Source of the DNA: Paracoccus sp. R12_2
Lineage (GTDB): Bacteria > Pseudomonadota > Alphaproteobacteria > Rhodobacterales > Rhodobacteraceae
Direction: 5' to 3'
DNA: 64,000 nucleotides
Assembly (NCBI RefSeq): GCF_017744015.1
Contig: NZ_JAGHRA010000002.1
Coordinates: 62,001-126,000 of the forward strand
Shown here: piece by piece, positions 30,502 through 39,663 of the stretch
How positions within the stretch are numbered: position 1 is the first letter of the stretch
Layout of the letters: each line of letters starts with the position of its first letter
Notes under the pieces: model-generated
What the model was told of the DNA's origin: nothing
Databases searched by the model: none
Seen by the model: only the letters and a program-made list of their open reading frames with translations
Made by a program: the position numbers and the translations under genes

Positions 30502-31401
30502 ATGAGCGAATGGGTCATCCAGATCGCGGGCACGCCCGAAGGCGCGCGGGTGGCCTCGGCGCTTGCGGTCATGGCGGCATTCCTGCACGCGCTGTTCGGC
30601 GCCCTGCAGAAGGGGCGGCACGACCCGTGGCTCAGCCGCGCCGCGATCGATCTCAGCTATGGTGTGATGGCATTGCCGGTGGCGCTGTTCGTCGTGCCAT
30701 GGCCTTCGGCCGCGCTGTGGCCGGTGCTGTTGGGGGCGATGGTTATTCATATCGCCTACAAGATCGCGCAGGCGATGACCTATACGCGCGGGGCCTATAC
30801 GGTGGTCTATCCCGTCGTGCGCGGCAGCGCGCCGCTTTTCGCGGTGATCGCGGCCGGGGTGGTGTTTCACGAACATTTCAACCTGATCCAGTGGGGCGGC
30901 GTGCTGCTGCTGACCGGCGGCATCTTCGGTCTGGCGGCGTGGAACCGTGCCCATCTGAGGGTGGGCCGCGAAACGCTGGGACCGGCCCTTGCCTGGGCGG
31001 TCGTGACCGGCGGTTTCGTCGCGCTTTACACGACCTATGACGCCTGGGGAATCCGGCTGGCGGCCGATCCCTTCACCTTCCTGGCCTGGTTCTTCGTGCT
31101 GGATTCGCTGTTCATGCCGATCTGGAACCTGCGCCGCCTCGCGCGGCTGCGCGGCGCCGAAATCGCCCCGCTGGCCACGCGCGGGATCCTTGGCGCGCTG
31201 GTCGCGTTCGCCAGTTTCGGCGCGATCATGCTTGCGACCCGCATCGACGATGTCGGGCGCGCCGCGGTCCTGCGCGAGACATCGACCGTGTTCGCGGCCC
31301 TTGTCGGCTGGCTGATCCTGGGCGAAAAGGTGGGGCCGGTGCGGGCCGCGCTGATGGCGCTGATCGCGGCCGGCGCGGTGGTGGTAGAGTTCGCCGCCTG
31401 A
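30502..31401 (+). CDS. DMT-family permease
   Basis: The 299-residue protein has about ten hydrophobic segments and two EamA-like halves, so it is an inner-membrane transporter of the drug/metabolite superfamily. The conserved end-of-helix pattern VRGSAPLFAVIAAGVVFHE and its counterpart LRETSTVFAALVGWLILGE are the paired halves of the fold. The substrate is unknown. It is followed 21 bases later by yciB and may be cotranscribed with it. It is a different paralogue from the permease at the left edge. Confidence 0.8.
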   Translation: MSEWVIQIAGTPEGARVASALAVMAAFLHALFGALQKGRHDPWLSRAAIDLSYGVMALPVALFVVPWPSAALWPVLLGAMVIHIAYKIAQAMTYTRGAYTVVYPVVRGSAPLFAVIAAGVVFHEHFNLIQWGGVLLLTGGIFGLAAWNRAHLRVGRETLGPALAWAVVTGGFVALYTTYDAWGIRLAADPFTFLAWFFVLDSLFMPIWNLRRLARLRGAEIAPLATRGILGALVAFASFGAIMLATRIDDVGRAAVLRETSTVFAALVGWLILGEKVGPVRAALMALIAAGAVVVEFAA

Positions 31402-31422
31402 CAAGGCAGGAGTAGCGACGCG

Positions 31423-32046
31423 ATGAAGGAACCGAAACCCTGGGTCAAACCGGTGCTGGAACTGGGGCCCGTGCTGATCTTCTTCCTGGTCTTCATCCTC
31501 AAGCGGGGTGAGACGACCGTGATCGCAGGCCAGGAATACAGCGCGTTTATCCTGGCGACGCTGGTCTTCATCCCGGCGCTGGCGCTGGCCACGCTGATCC
31601 AGTGGCGGCTGACCGGCAAGCTGGCGCCCATGCAGATCGCGACGCTGGTGCTGGTGATCGTTTTCGGCGGGCTGTCGGTCTGGCTGAACGATCCGCGCTT
31701 CTTCAAGATGAAGCCGACGATGATCTATCTGCTGTTCGCGGCGATTCTTGGCTACAGCCTGCTTGCGCGCAAGAACTGGCTGCAGGCGGTGCTGTCCGAG
31801 GCGCTGCCGATGGACGCGATTGGCTGGCGCAAGCTGACCCTGCGGATGGCTTTGCTGTTCCTGGCACTGGCCGTGGCGAACGAGGTCGTCTGGCGCACGA
31901 TGTCCGAAACCACATGGGTCTATTTCAAGACCTTCGGCCTGCCGCTGATCCTGTTCGTGTTCCTGATGGGCAATGCCGGGCTGTATCGGGCCCATGCGAT
32001 CCAGACAGATGCAGATGAAGGAAACCCGGACAACGGCCGGAAATGA
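31423..32046 (+). CDS. yciB: Septation/cell-envelope protein YciB (IspZ)
   Basis: The 207-residue protein has five or six membrane helices and the family motifs KPVLELGPVLIFF, ARKNWLQAVL and NEVVWRTMSE. YciB (also called IspA/IspZ) is an inner-membrane protein needed for normal envelope integrity and septation in enterobacteria and Shigella. The exact biochemical role is not settled. It shares the plus strand with the permease upstream and ends five bases from the convergent hydrolase gene. Confidence 0.9.
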   Translation: MKEPKPWVKPVLELGPVLIFFLVFILKRGETTVIAGQEYSAFILATLVFIPALALATLIQWRLTGKLAPMQIATLVLVIVFGGLSVWLNDPRFFKMKPTMIYLLFAAILGYSLLARKNWLQAVLSEALPMDAIGWRKLTLRMALLFLALAVANEVVWRTMSETTWVYFKTFGLPLILFVFLMGNAGLYRAHAIQTDADEGNPDNGRK

Positions 32047-32050
32047 CCCG

Positions 32051-32947
32051 CTAGCCGCGCGCCAGTCCGAACTGGGCGGGCCCGGCCAGCAGGCGTGACC
32101 AGCGCGGTTCGATCCGGCCGGGCAGGCGGGCGTGCAGCATGCCGATCGGCAGCGCCCATGGCCGGCACAGCGCGGTGCGATAGAAATCGAACAGGCCGCG
32201 GCGCAGATAGGGCGTCCAGTGCGACAGGCGCAGCGGCCGCCGTTCGGTCGGGAACCCCAGAGATTCCAGCGCGGCCAGCGTCTCGCCGTGATCGATCTGC
32301 ACGTCGATCCAGTTGCGCGACGGCGTGTCCAGCCCGAACCCCAGCGCCTGACGCCGGCCCCGGGACAGCCATTGTTCCAGAGCGAAATCGAAGATGTCGT
32401 TCTCGCGCGAGGTGACATTGATGATCTCGGCGTCCTGCCCGGCCCGGCTGTCCAGCGCGTCGGCGGCGGCGCAACGGAATTCGGCGCCGGTCAGCAGGAT
32501 CACCCGGCCGATGCTGCCGGGATCGGCATGGTGCAGCGATTGCAACGCCACGCGTGCGCCCAGGGAATGTCCGATCACCGCGACGGGTCGTCCGGCCCGT
32601 TCGGCCAGTTGCGACACGATCCGGGCCAGCGATGCACCGGCTTCGCCCGCACGGCGATAGGCGCCGCCCAGGCTGCCCCGCGCCTCCCATCCGAAGGCCA
32701 GTGCCAGCCCTTCGTCCCGTGCACCGGTGCCGAATCCCAGCGCACGCGGCCAGGAATGGGCGCGCCGACAGCTGTGATCGGGGTCCAGCGACAGGATATG
32801 GCGATGCGGGTCATGTGCCGGGCTGGAGGGCGAGTAACGGTACCCGTGCACCATCACGACGATCGGTGCCCCTTCCTGCAGCGTCTCGGCGGTCTGCCAC
32901 AACCGCCGCGGCGCGTCGTGTTGTGCGTTGACCTTGACGACCGGCAT
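32051..32947 (-). CDS. Alpha/beta-hydrolase
   Basis: The 298-residue protein has an alpha/beta-hydrolase core with VVMVHGYRYS (oxyanion strand), the nucleophile elbow GHSLGARVAL carrying the Ser, and likely Asp/His near the C-terminus (DVQIDHGETL). No signal peptide is visible. The substrate is unknown; an esterase or thioesterase is likeliest. The ATG at 32947 has a GGAGG box upstream. It is convergent with yciB and its promoter faces the long leader of rne. Confidence 0.72.
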   Translation of the reverse strand: MPVVKVNAQHDAPRRLWQTAETLQEGAPIVVMVHGYRYSPSSPAHDPHRHILSLDPDHSCRRAHSWPRALGFGTGARDEGLALAFGWEARGSLGGAYRRAGEAGASLARIVSQLAERAGRPVAVIGHSLGARVALQSLHHADPGSIGRVILLTGAEFRCAAADALDSRAGQDAEIINVTSRENDIFDFALEQWLSRGRRQALGFGLDTPSRNWIDVQIDHGETLAALESLGFPTERRPLRLSHWTPYLRRGLFDFYRTALCRPWALPIGMLHARLPGRIEPRWSRLLAGPAQFGLARG

Positions 32948-33665
32948 TCCGACCTCCTGAACAACCACCGTTACGCGACGTGGTAGGTGGATGTTGCGAC
33001 AACGGCGTGAAAGAAGCGTTAAGCTAGCGTGAAGGCTGGGGCCGCTGAGGGGTTATTTCATAAATCTGTTTCAAAACAGGATTTTGAAGACGTTATGTAA
33101 TGAATGGTGTGTCGCTTTCACGACGGCTGTTGCGCGGTCGCGGCCTGTCTTCCGTCGGTGTCGCGCAACAAGGCCCGGGTCGATCGACCCGAAGCGTCGC
33201 GGTCTTGCGGCCCCGATGACCGACACGGCACTCGGGCGCCGATTCGACACGTGATTTCTTTTGGGCATTGAAACTTGCCCTCATCCACCTCTATGTTGCG
33301 GTTATGCGTCATGCGCCCTCAACTTCGGGTTGCGACGCCAACAGTTTCGCAGCGCGGCACCTCTGGTCCCGGCCGACAGCCAGGCGACATGTGTCTCGCG
33401 GAAAACTCAGCCTCTGTGCAGCGACCTATCGCGACCGGGGCGATGTAGGACAGCGGTCCGGCCAGCCCTGCGGCTGACGGGCCATCACAAGGAACAGACG
33501 CGATGAAGCGCGCGACGGTCGGAGTAGAGCACGGAGGGCGGGCCGCAGGCCAAGCCGGACCCGTGACCACCGCCATCGCCGCCATCGCGCCCACATCATC
33601 AAGCAGCCATCTTTCGTCGGTGCCATTGGCGCCGCCGGACGCATGCCTGCGCGAAAGACATAAAA
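32948..33665. other. Intergenic region and probable long rne leader
   Basis: About 718 bases separate the divergent hydrolase and rne genes. The first part is AT-richer and holds an imperfect stem-loop at 33062-33084 (AAATCTGTTT against AAACAGGATTT) followed by TTTT. The rest is GC-rich with no convincing gene. RNase E messages in other bacteria have long autoregulatory 5' leaders, so this may be one, but the promoter position is not known. Confidence 0.5.
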
Positions 33666-36341
33666 ATGGCAAAGAAAATGCTGATCGACGCCACCCACGC
33701 CGAGGAAACTCGGGTGGTCGTGGTCGATGGAACGAAAGTTGAGGAATTTGACTTCGAGACTCTGAACAAGCGTCAGATCTCGGGCAATATCTATCTGGCA
33801 AAGGTTACGCGGGTCGAACCCTCGCTGCAGGCGGCCTTCGTGGATTACGGCGGAAATCGTCACGGTTTCCTGGCCTTCGCGGAAATCCACCCCGATTATT
33901 ACCAGATCCCCGCAGCCGACCGCGAGGCGCTGCTGGCCGAGGAACGCGCCCATGCCGAGGCCCAGGAGGCCGAGGAAAACAGTGGCCGCGGCCGTCGCAG
34001 ATCCGCGCCCAGGGCCGAAAAGTCAGAGACCGGCGATGAAACCGTCTCGGCCGAGGCCGCGCCGCAGGATGGCGATGCCGATGGCGATACCGGTTCCGAC
34101 GCACAGGGCGACGCCGCCTCCAAGGACGACAACATCGAGTCGGTCGCCGACGAGGATGTGTCCGAAGAAATCCGTCCGTCCAGAAAGCCGCGCGCCCGCC
34201 GCTACAAGATCCAGGAGGTCGTCAAGGTCCGCCAGATCATGCTGGTGCAGGTCGTCAAGGAAGAACGCGGCAACAAGGGCGCGGCGCTGACCACCTATCT
34301 GTCGCTGGCCGGACGCTACTGCGTTCTGATGCCCAACACCGCGCGTGGCGGCGGCATCAGCCGCAAGATCACCAATGCCGCGGACCGCAAGAAGCTGAAG
34401 GACATCGCGGGCGAATTGTCGGTGCCGAAGGGCGCCGGGCTGATCATCCGCACCGCCGGCAGCCAGCGCACCCGGACCGAGATCAAGCGCGACTACGAAT
34501 ATCTTTTGCGCCTGTGGGAACAGATCCGCGACCTGACCTTCAAATCGGTCGCACCTGCGCCGATCTACGAGGAAGGCGACCTGATCAAGCGCAATATCCG
34601 CGACCTCTATTCGAAGGATATCGACGAGGTGCTGGTCGAGGGTGATCGCGGCTATCGCGTCGCCAAGGACTTCATGAAGATGATCATGCCGTCCCACGCC
34701 AGGAACGTGAAGAACTACGCCGATCCGATGCCGCTGTTCGCGCGCTATCAGGTCGAAAGCTATCTCTCGGGCATGTTCAACCCGACCGTGCAGCTGAAAT
34801 CGGGCGGTTATATCGTCATCGGCGTGACTGAGGCGCTGGTGGCCATCGACGTGAACTCGGGCCGGGCCACCAAGGAAGGCTCGATCGAGGAAACGGCGCT
34901 GAAGACCAATCTGGAAGCCGCCGACGAGGTGGCGCGCCAGCTGCGTCTGCGCGACCTTGCCGGTCTGATCGTGATCGACTTCATCGACATGGAAGAGCGC
35001 AAGAACAACGCCGCCGTCGAAAAGCGCATGAAGGACCGGCTGAAATCCGACCGCGCACGCATTCAGGTGGGGCGCATCTCGGGCTTCGGACTGATGGAGA
35101 TGTCGCGCCAGCGGCTTCGTCCTGGCATGCTGGAAAGCACGACACAGCCCTGCGCGCATTGCCACGGCACCGGGCTGATCCGGTCCGATGACAGCCTCGC
35201 ACTGACGATCCTGCGCGCAGTCGAGGAAGAGGGAACGCGCAAGCGGTCGCGCGAGGTGCTGGTCCGCGCGCCGGTGGCTGTCGCGAACTTCCTCATCAAT
35301 TCCAAGCGCGAACATATCGCCGGGATCGAGCTGCGTTACGGCATGTCGGTTCGGATCGAGGGTGATCCCGCGCTGATCTCGCCCGATTACACGATCGAGA
35401 AATTCAAGACCGCGACCCGCACGGTTCCCGATGCGGCCCACCCGGTCCTGTCCGTCGATGCCGAACTGATGGCGCAGATCGATGATGAGGATGTGGGCGA
35501 TCAGGACGACGACAGCGACGCCGCTGCGCCGTCCGAGGAGGCCACCCCGGATGCCGCAACAAGCAAGCCGGCGGAAGCTGACGCCAGCCCGTCCAACGGG
35601 GATGACGACGACGCTGGCCGCGGCCGCCGCCGTCGCCGCCGCCGGCGCAGGAAATCGGGCGACCGCGGCGAGGATCAGAACGGTGACGACACCGCAGCCG
35701 CGTCTGACCAAAGTGATGGCGGCGAGGATGAGGCGGAACAGGCCGCGTCGGGGGATACGTCCGATGCCTCGACCGACGCCGACGAAAAACAGCCCGAATC
35801 CGGCCGCAAACCCCGTTCGCGCACGCGCAGCCGTCGCCGCGACAGCCGTCAGGACACGGATCGCGACACCGCCGCAGGCGCCTTGCCGGACGCGGTCGAT
35901 CTTGACGACAAGGGCGAGGAAACCCGCGCCGACACGCTGCCCGGCGTGAATGCGGGCTATCCGAAGGCGGCTTCCACGGCCAGCGACGCCACGCCGCAGG
36001 CCGGCGCCGACGTGGCTGCGGAGGTGCGCCAACCCGTCGCGGCCCAGTCTGATGACGCGGCGCACGAACCCGCCCCGCAAGCCGATATGCAGGACGCCGC
36101 CGCGGATGCGGTCGCGGCCGAGGACGTCGCGGCGCAAGAGGCGGTCGAACGTGACGAACCCGCGGCCGCCGAACCGGCACCGCAACTCGCCGACGCCGCG
36201 GCGCCCGTGACCGATGACCGCGCCGACGAGGACGGCGATCAGGGCCGTGCGCCCGAAATGGCCGAGGCCGAGGCTGCGCCCGAAGCGCAGCCCGAGGATG
36301 ATCGTCCCAAGCGCCGCGGCTGGTGGTCGCTGGGTCGCTGA
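33666..36341 (+). CDS. rne: Ribonuclease E
   Basis: RNase E is the main endoribonuclease for mRNA decay and rRNA/tRNA processing and the scaffold of the degradosome. The 891-residue protein has an N-terminal S1 domain that is split by an acidic insert (about residues 90-165). A catalytic domain follows, with the two magnesium Asp residues at about D395 (AIDVNSGR) and D438 (VIDFIDM), then the zinc-link CAHC at 496-499. The C-terminal third is disordered, with an Arg-rich RNA-binding patch (GRGRRRRRRRRRKSG) and long Asp/Glu/Ala stretches where partners bind. It ends WWSLGR. A strong hairpin follows. Confidence 0.93.
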   Translation: MAKKMLIDATHAEETRVVVVDGTKVEEFDFETLNKRQISGNIYLAKVTRVEPSLQAAFVDYGGNRHGFLAFAEIHPDYYQIPAADREALLAEERAHAEAQEAEENSGRGRRRSAPRAEKSETGDETVSAEAAPQDGDADGDTGSDAQGDAASKDDNIESVADEDVSEEIRPSRKPRARRYKIQEVVKVRQIMLVQVVKEERGNKGAALTTYLSLAGRYCVLMPNTARGGGISRKITNAADRKKLKDIAGELSVPKGAGLIIRTAGSQRTRTEIKRDYEYLLRLWEQIRDLTFKSVAPAPIYEEGDLIKRNIRDLYSKDIDEVLVEGDRGYRVAKDFMKMIMPSHARNVKNYADPMPLFARYQVESYLSGMFNPTVQLKSGGYIVIGVTEALVAIDVNSGRATKEGSIEETALKTNLEAADEVARQLRLRDLAGLIVIDFIDMEERKNNAAVEKRMKDRLKSDRARIQVGRISGFGLMEMSRQRLRPGMLESTTQPCAHCHGTGLIRSDDSLALTILRAVEEEGTRKRSREVLVRAPVAVANFLINSKREHIAGIELRYGMSVRIEGDPALISPDYTIEKFKTATRTVPDAAHPVLSVDAELMAQIDDEDVGDQDDDSDAAAPSEEATPDAATSKPAEADASPSNGDDDDAGRGRRRRRRRRRKSGDRGEDQNGDDTAAASDQSDGGEDEAEQAASGDTSDASTDADEKQPESGRKPRSRTRSRRRDSRQDTDRDTAAGALPDAVDLDDKGEETRADTLPGVNAGYPKAASTASDATPQAGADVAAEVRQPVAAQSDDAAHEPAPQADMQDAAADAVAAEDVAAQEAVERDEPAAAEPAPQLADAAAPVTDDRADEDGDQGRAPEMAEAEAAPEAQPEDDRPKRRGWWSLGR

Positions 36342-36349
36342 ACGGCTTT

Positions 36350-36391
36350 GGCGCCGGGGCGCGCGCAGGCATTGGCGCGCGCCCCGGCGCC
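36350..36391 (+). terminator. 17-bp perfect hairpin between rne and ccdA
   Basis: Arms 36350-36366 and 36375-36391 are exactly complementary over 17 bp, all G and C, around the loop AGGCATTG. It begins nine bases after the rne stop. There is no T-run, so it may be a factor-assisted terminator or a 3' end stabiliser. Confidence 0.6.
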
Positions 36392-36452
36392 CCCCACGCA
36401 ACCGTGACGATTTGTCCCTAGGCGCGACGCGCCAAGTGGTTATTGTCGCGCC

Positions 36453-37196
36453 ATGCTTGGAATCGAACTTGCCAGTGCCGCCTTCCTGCCCGCCGCTTTC
36501 GTGGCGCTGCTGGCAGGTCTGCTGTCTTTCCTGTCGCCCTGCGTGCTACCCATCGTGCCGCCCTATCTGGCCTATATGACCGGGGTCGGCGTCAACGGGC
36601 TGAAGACCGGCGAACGCAGCGCGGTCCTGCCGGCGCTGTTCTTCGTGATGGGCCTGTCCACGGTCTTCCTGGTGATGGGTTTCGCCGCCTCGGCCTTCGG
36701 GCGCGCCTTCCTGCAATATCAGGACATGCTGGCCAAACTGGCGGGGATCGTGGTGATCGTGATGGGGCTGCATTTCCTGCATGTCATCCGCATCCCCTTC
36801 CTGGACCAAGAGGCGCGGATCGACGCCGGTCAACAGGGCGGCGGGGCGCTGGGGGCCTATGTGCTGGGGCTGGCCTTCGCCTTCGGCTGGACGCCATGTA
36901 TCGGCCCGCAGCTTGGCATGATCCTGTCGCTTGCGGCGACCGGAGGCGAATTGTCGCGCGGCACGGCGCTGCTGGCGGTCTATGCGCTAGGGCTGGGCAT
37001 CCCGTTCCTGCTGGCGGCGATCTTCATCCGCCGTGCCATCGGTCTGATGAACCGGCTGAAACCCTATCTGAAGACGATCGAAAAGATCATGGGTGCATTG
37101 CTGGTCGTGGTCGGGTTGATGCTGCTGTTCGGGGCATTCTCGGCGTTTTCCTATTGGCTGCTTGAAACCTTTCCGGCGCTGGCCGAACTGGGCTGA
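36453..37196 (+). CDS. ccdA: Cytochrome c biogenesis protein CcdA
   Basis: CcdA carries reducing equivalents from cytoplasmic thioredoxin across the inner membrane to keep apocytochrome c and periplasmic thiols reduced. The 247-residue protein has six membrane helices. Its two redox cysteines lie in the first and fourth helices, in FLSPCVLPIVPPYLAYMTG and FGWTPCIGPQLGMIL. It is a short CcdA-type protein without the flanking domains of DsbD. It lies between rne and the division cluster, with its own gap on both sides. Confidence 0.93.
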   Translation: MLGIELASAAFLPAAFVALLAGLLSFLSPCVLPIVPPYLAYMTGVGVNGLKTGERSAVLPALFFVMGLSTVFLVMGFAASAFGRAFLQYQDMLAKLAGIVVIVMGLHFLHVIRIPFLDQEARIDAGQQGGGALGAYVLGLAFAFGWTPCIGPQLGMILSLAATGGELSRGTALLAVYALGLGIPFLLAAIFIRRAIGLMNRLKPYLKTIEKIMGALLVVVGLMLLFGAFSAFSYWLLETFPALAELG

Positions 37197-37228
37197 TCGC
37201 AGGTCTGCGCGGCGATCCCTGGAAAGCC

Positions 37229-37277
37229 AGGGGTTTCACCCCGCCGCACCCCCGTTGGGTATTTCCGCAAAGAAGAA
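37229..37277. repeat. Dispersed intergenic repeat, copy 1
   Basis: After a small GGGGT-ttc-ACCCC hairpin comes GGGTATTTCCGCAAAGAAG (37257-37275). A near-identical block follows the aldehyde dehydrogenase at 56313-56332. Both lie just past a stop codon. Elements of this shape are, to my recollection, scattered after genes in Paracoccus and Rhodobacter chromosomes. Confidence 0.6.
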
Positions 37278-37414
37278 TCCGTTCGGTGGTCGCGTGCCGA
37301 CGGTTTTGCGGTCTGCCCCGCAATCGGGAGTGGCGCGACAGATGAAATCACGCTATCCTTGCCGACAGATCCGGAAAAACCGGACGATGCAGAGGCAGTG
37401 ACGGCGGTATTCCC

Positions 37415-38578
37415 ATGACCGAGATGGTCTTTGGTGCCACGCCCGCAAGGGCGGGCGACCCTATTCTTCCACGCTGGTGGCGCACGCTGGACAAGTGGTC
37501 ACTTGCCTGCGTCCTGGGGCTGTTCACGATCGGCTTGTTGCTGGGTCTGGCGGCGTCGGTGCCGCTGGCCGAAAAGAACAATCTGCCGCGCTTCTACTAT
37601 GTTCAGCGCCAGGCGTTCTTCGGCGGCGTCGCGCTGTGCGTGATGCTGGTCATCTCGATGATGTCGCCGCGACAGATCCGTAGGCTGGGTGTCCTTGGCT
37701 TTCTGGCGGCCTTTGCATTGATCCTTGCGCTGCCGGTGATCGGCACGGATTTCGGCAAGGGTGCGACGCGCTGGCTGTCCCTGGGCTTCGTGTCGGTCCA
37801 GCCTTCGGAATTCCTGAAGCCGGGCTTCGTGGCGCTTTGCGCGTGGTTCATGGCCGCCAGCCAGGAGGTCGGCGGCCCGCCGGGCAAGTTCTATTCCTTC
37901 GTCACTGCCGGGGCGATCGTGGTGCTGCTGGCACTGCAGCCCGATTTCGGCCAGGCCTCGCTGGTGCTGTTCTCGTGGCTGGTGATGTATTTCGTGGCCG
38001 GTGCGCCGCTGATCCTGCTGATGGCGGTCGCGGGCATGGCGGTCGCGGGCGGCGTCTTCGCCTATGGCGCGTCCGAACATTTCGCCCGCCGGATCAATGG
38101 GTTTCTCAATCCCGAAATCGATCCGCGCACGCAGATCGGCTATGCCACCAATGCCATTCAGGAGGGCGGCTTCTTCGGCGTGGGCGTGGGCGAGGGGACG
38201 GTGAAATGGTCCTTGCCGGACGCGCATACCGATTTCATCATCGCCGTCGCGGCGGAAGAATACGGCACCATCATGGTGCTGGCGATCATCGCGCTGTACT
38301 GCACCATCGTCGTGCGGTCGCTGCTGCGCCTGCTGAAGGAACGTGACCCGTTCACCCGCATCGCCGGAACCGGTCTGGCCTGCGCCTTCGGCGTGCAGGC
38401 GCTGATCAACATGGGCGTCGCGGTGCGGCTGCTGCCCGCCAAGGGCATGACGCTGCCCTTCGTCAGCTATGGCGGTTCGTCGGTGATCGCCTCGGGGATC
38501 GCGCTGGGGATGCTGCTGGCGCTGACCCGGACGCGGCCACAGGGCGAGATGGCCGAAATCCTGCGGCGGGCACGATGA
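37415..38578 (+). CDS. ftsW: Septal peptidoglycan polymerase FtsW
   Basis: FtsW is the SEDS-family glycosyltransferase that polymerises septal glycan strands with FtsI. The 387-residue protein has about ten membrane helices and the SEDS signatures [20 protein letters not shown] and [21 protein letters not shown]. It ends at an ATGATG overlap with murG, so the two are translationally coupled. In most relatives murD or mraY precedes ftsW; here the upstream gene is ccdA, 218 bases away. Confidence 0.95.
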   Translation: MTEMVFGATPARAGDPILPRWWRTLDKWSLACVLGLFTIGLLLGLAASVPLAEKNNLPRFYYVQRQAFFGGVALCVMLVISMMSPRQIRRLGVLGFLAAFALILALPVIGTDFGKGATRWLSLGFVSVQPSEFLKPGFVALCAWFMAASQEVGGPPGKFYSFVTAGAIVVLLALQPDFGQASLVLFSWLVMYFVAGAPLILLMAVAGMAVAGGVFAYGASEHFARRINGFLNPEIDPRTQIGYATNAIQEGGFFGVGVGEGTVKWSLPDAHTDFIIAVAAEEYGTIMVLAIIALYCTIVVRSLLRLLKERDPFTRIAGTGLACAFGVQALINMGVAVRLLPAKGMTLPFVSYGGSSVIASGIALGMLLALTRTRPQGEMAEILRRAR

Positions 38579-39663
38579 TGGCTGCAAGGCTGGCCCTGAT
38601 CGCTGCCGGTGGCACCGGCGGACACATGTTTCCCGCGCAATCGCTGGCGGAGCTGCTGCTGGCCGAAGGCTGGCGGGTCAAGCTGTCGACCGACGATCGC
38701 GGCGCGCGCTATGCGGGCGGCTTTCCCGATGCGGTCGAACGTGTCGTCGTCCCCTCGGCCACGACCGCCCGCGGCGGCGTCATCGGCAAGCTGACCGCAC
38801 CGCTGAAGATCGCCGCGGGGGTGATGGCGGCACGCGCCGATTTCCGCCGCGACCGGCCCTCGGTCGTGGTGGGGTTCGGCGGCTATCCGACCATTCCGGC
38901 GCTGTCGGCGGCATTCACGATGCGCTTGCCGCGGCTTGTCCACGAACAGAACGGCGTCATGGGGCGGGTCAACCGGATCTTCGCGGCGCGGGTGAACCGC
39001 GTGGCCTGCGGCACCTGGCCGACCGATCTGCCCGCAGGCGTCAGAGGCGTCCATACCGGCAACCCGGTCCGCGCCGCCGTGCTGGACCGCGCCGCCGCGG
39101 CCTATGCCGCGCCGGGGCAGGGCGCGCTGCATCTGCTGGTGATCGGCGGCAGCCAGGGCGCGCGCGTCCTGTCGGACGTGGTGCCCACAGCGATCGCCGC
39201 CTTGCCCGATGATCTGCGCACGCGACTGCGCGTCAGCCATCAGGCGCGGGCCGAAGATGCCGACCGCGTCACCGATGCCTATGCCCGGTCCGGTGTCAGC
39301 GCCGATGTCCAGCCCTTCTTCACCGATGTGCCGCAACGGCTTGCCCAGGCGCAGCTTGTCGTCAGCCGCTCGGGCGCGTCCTCGATCGCGGATATCACCG
39401 TGATCGGCCGCCCGGCGATCCTGATCCCCTATGCCGCGGCCACCGGCGATCACCAGACCGCCAATGCGCAGGCGCTTGCCCAGTCCGGCGCCGCGCTGGT
39501 CCGGCCGGAATCCGGGCTTGACGCAGACAGCCTGACGCGCGACATCCTCGCGATCCTCACAGACCCTGCGCGCGCGTCCGGCATGGCCGCGGCCGCCCTG
39601 GAACTGGGCCGCCCCGATGCGGCCCGCCGCCTTTACGATCTGATCACGGAGATAGTGCCATGA
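38575..39663 (+). CDS. murG: UDP-GlcNAc transferase MurG (lipid II synthase)
   Basis: MurG adds GlcNAc to lipid I on the inner face of the membrane, giving lipid II. The 362-residue GT-B enzyme starts with the lipid-binding [19 protein letters not shown] and has the loop [17 protein letters not shown]. The nucleotide-sugar motifs ending in [17 protein letters not shown] and [17 protein letters not shown] lie in the C-terminal half. Either of two consecutive ATG codons (38575, 38578) may start it. It overlaps ftsW and then murC. Confidence 0.95.
   Translation: MMAARLALIAAGGTGGHMFPAQSLAELLLAEGWRVKLSTDDRGARYAGGFPDAVERVVVPSATTARGGVIGKLTAPLKIAAGVMAARADFRRDRPSVVVGFGGYPTIPALSAAFTMRLPRLVHEQNGVMGRVNRIFAARVNRVACGTWPTDLPAGVRGVHTGNPVRAAVLDRAAAAYAAPGQGALHLLVIGGSQGARVLSDVVPTAIAALPDDLRTRLRVSHQARAEDADRVTDAYARSGVSADVQPFFTDVPQRLAQAQLVVSRSGASSIADITVIGRPAILIPYAAATGDHQTANAQALAQSGAALVRPESGLDADSLTRDILAILTDPARASGMAAAALELGRPDAARRLYDLITEIVP

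Noticed and set aside
30484..32418. 644-residue minus-strand open frame
   Set aside because: It covers the DMT permease and yciB in antisense and has no motif or ribosome site.
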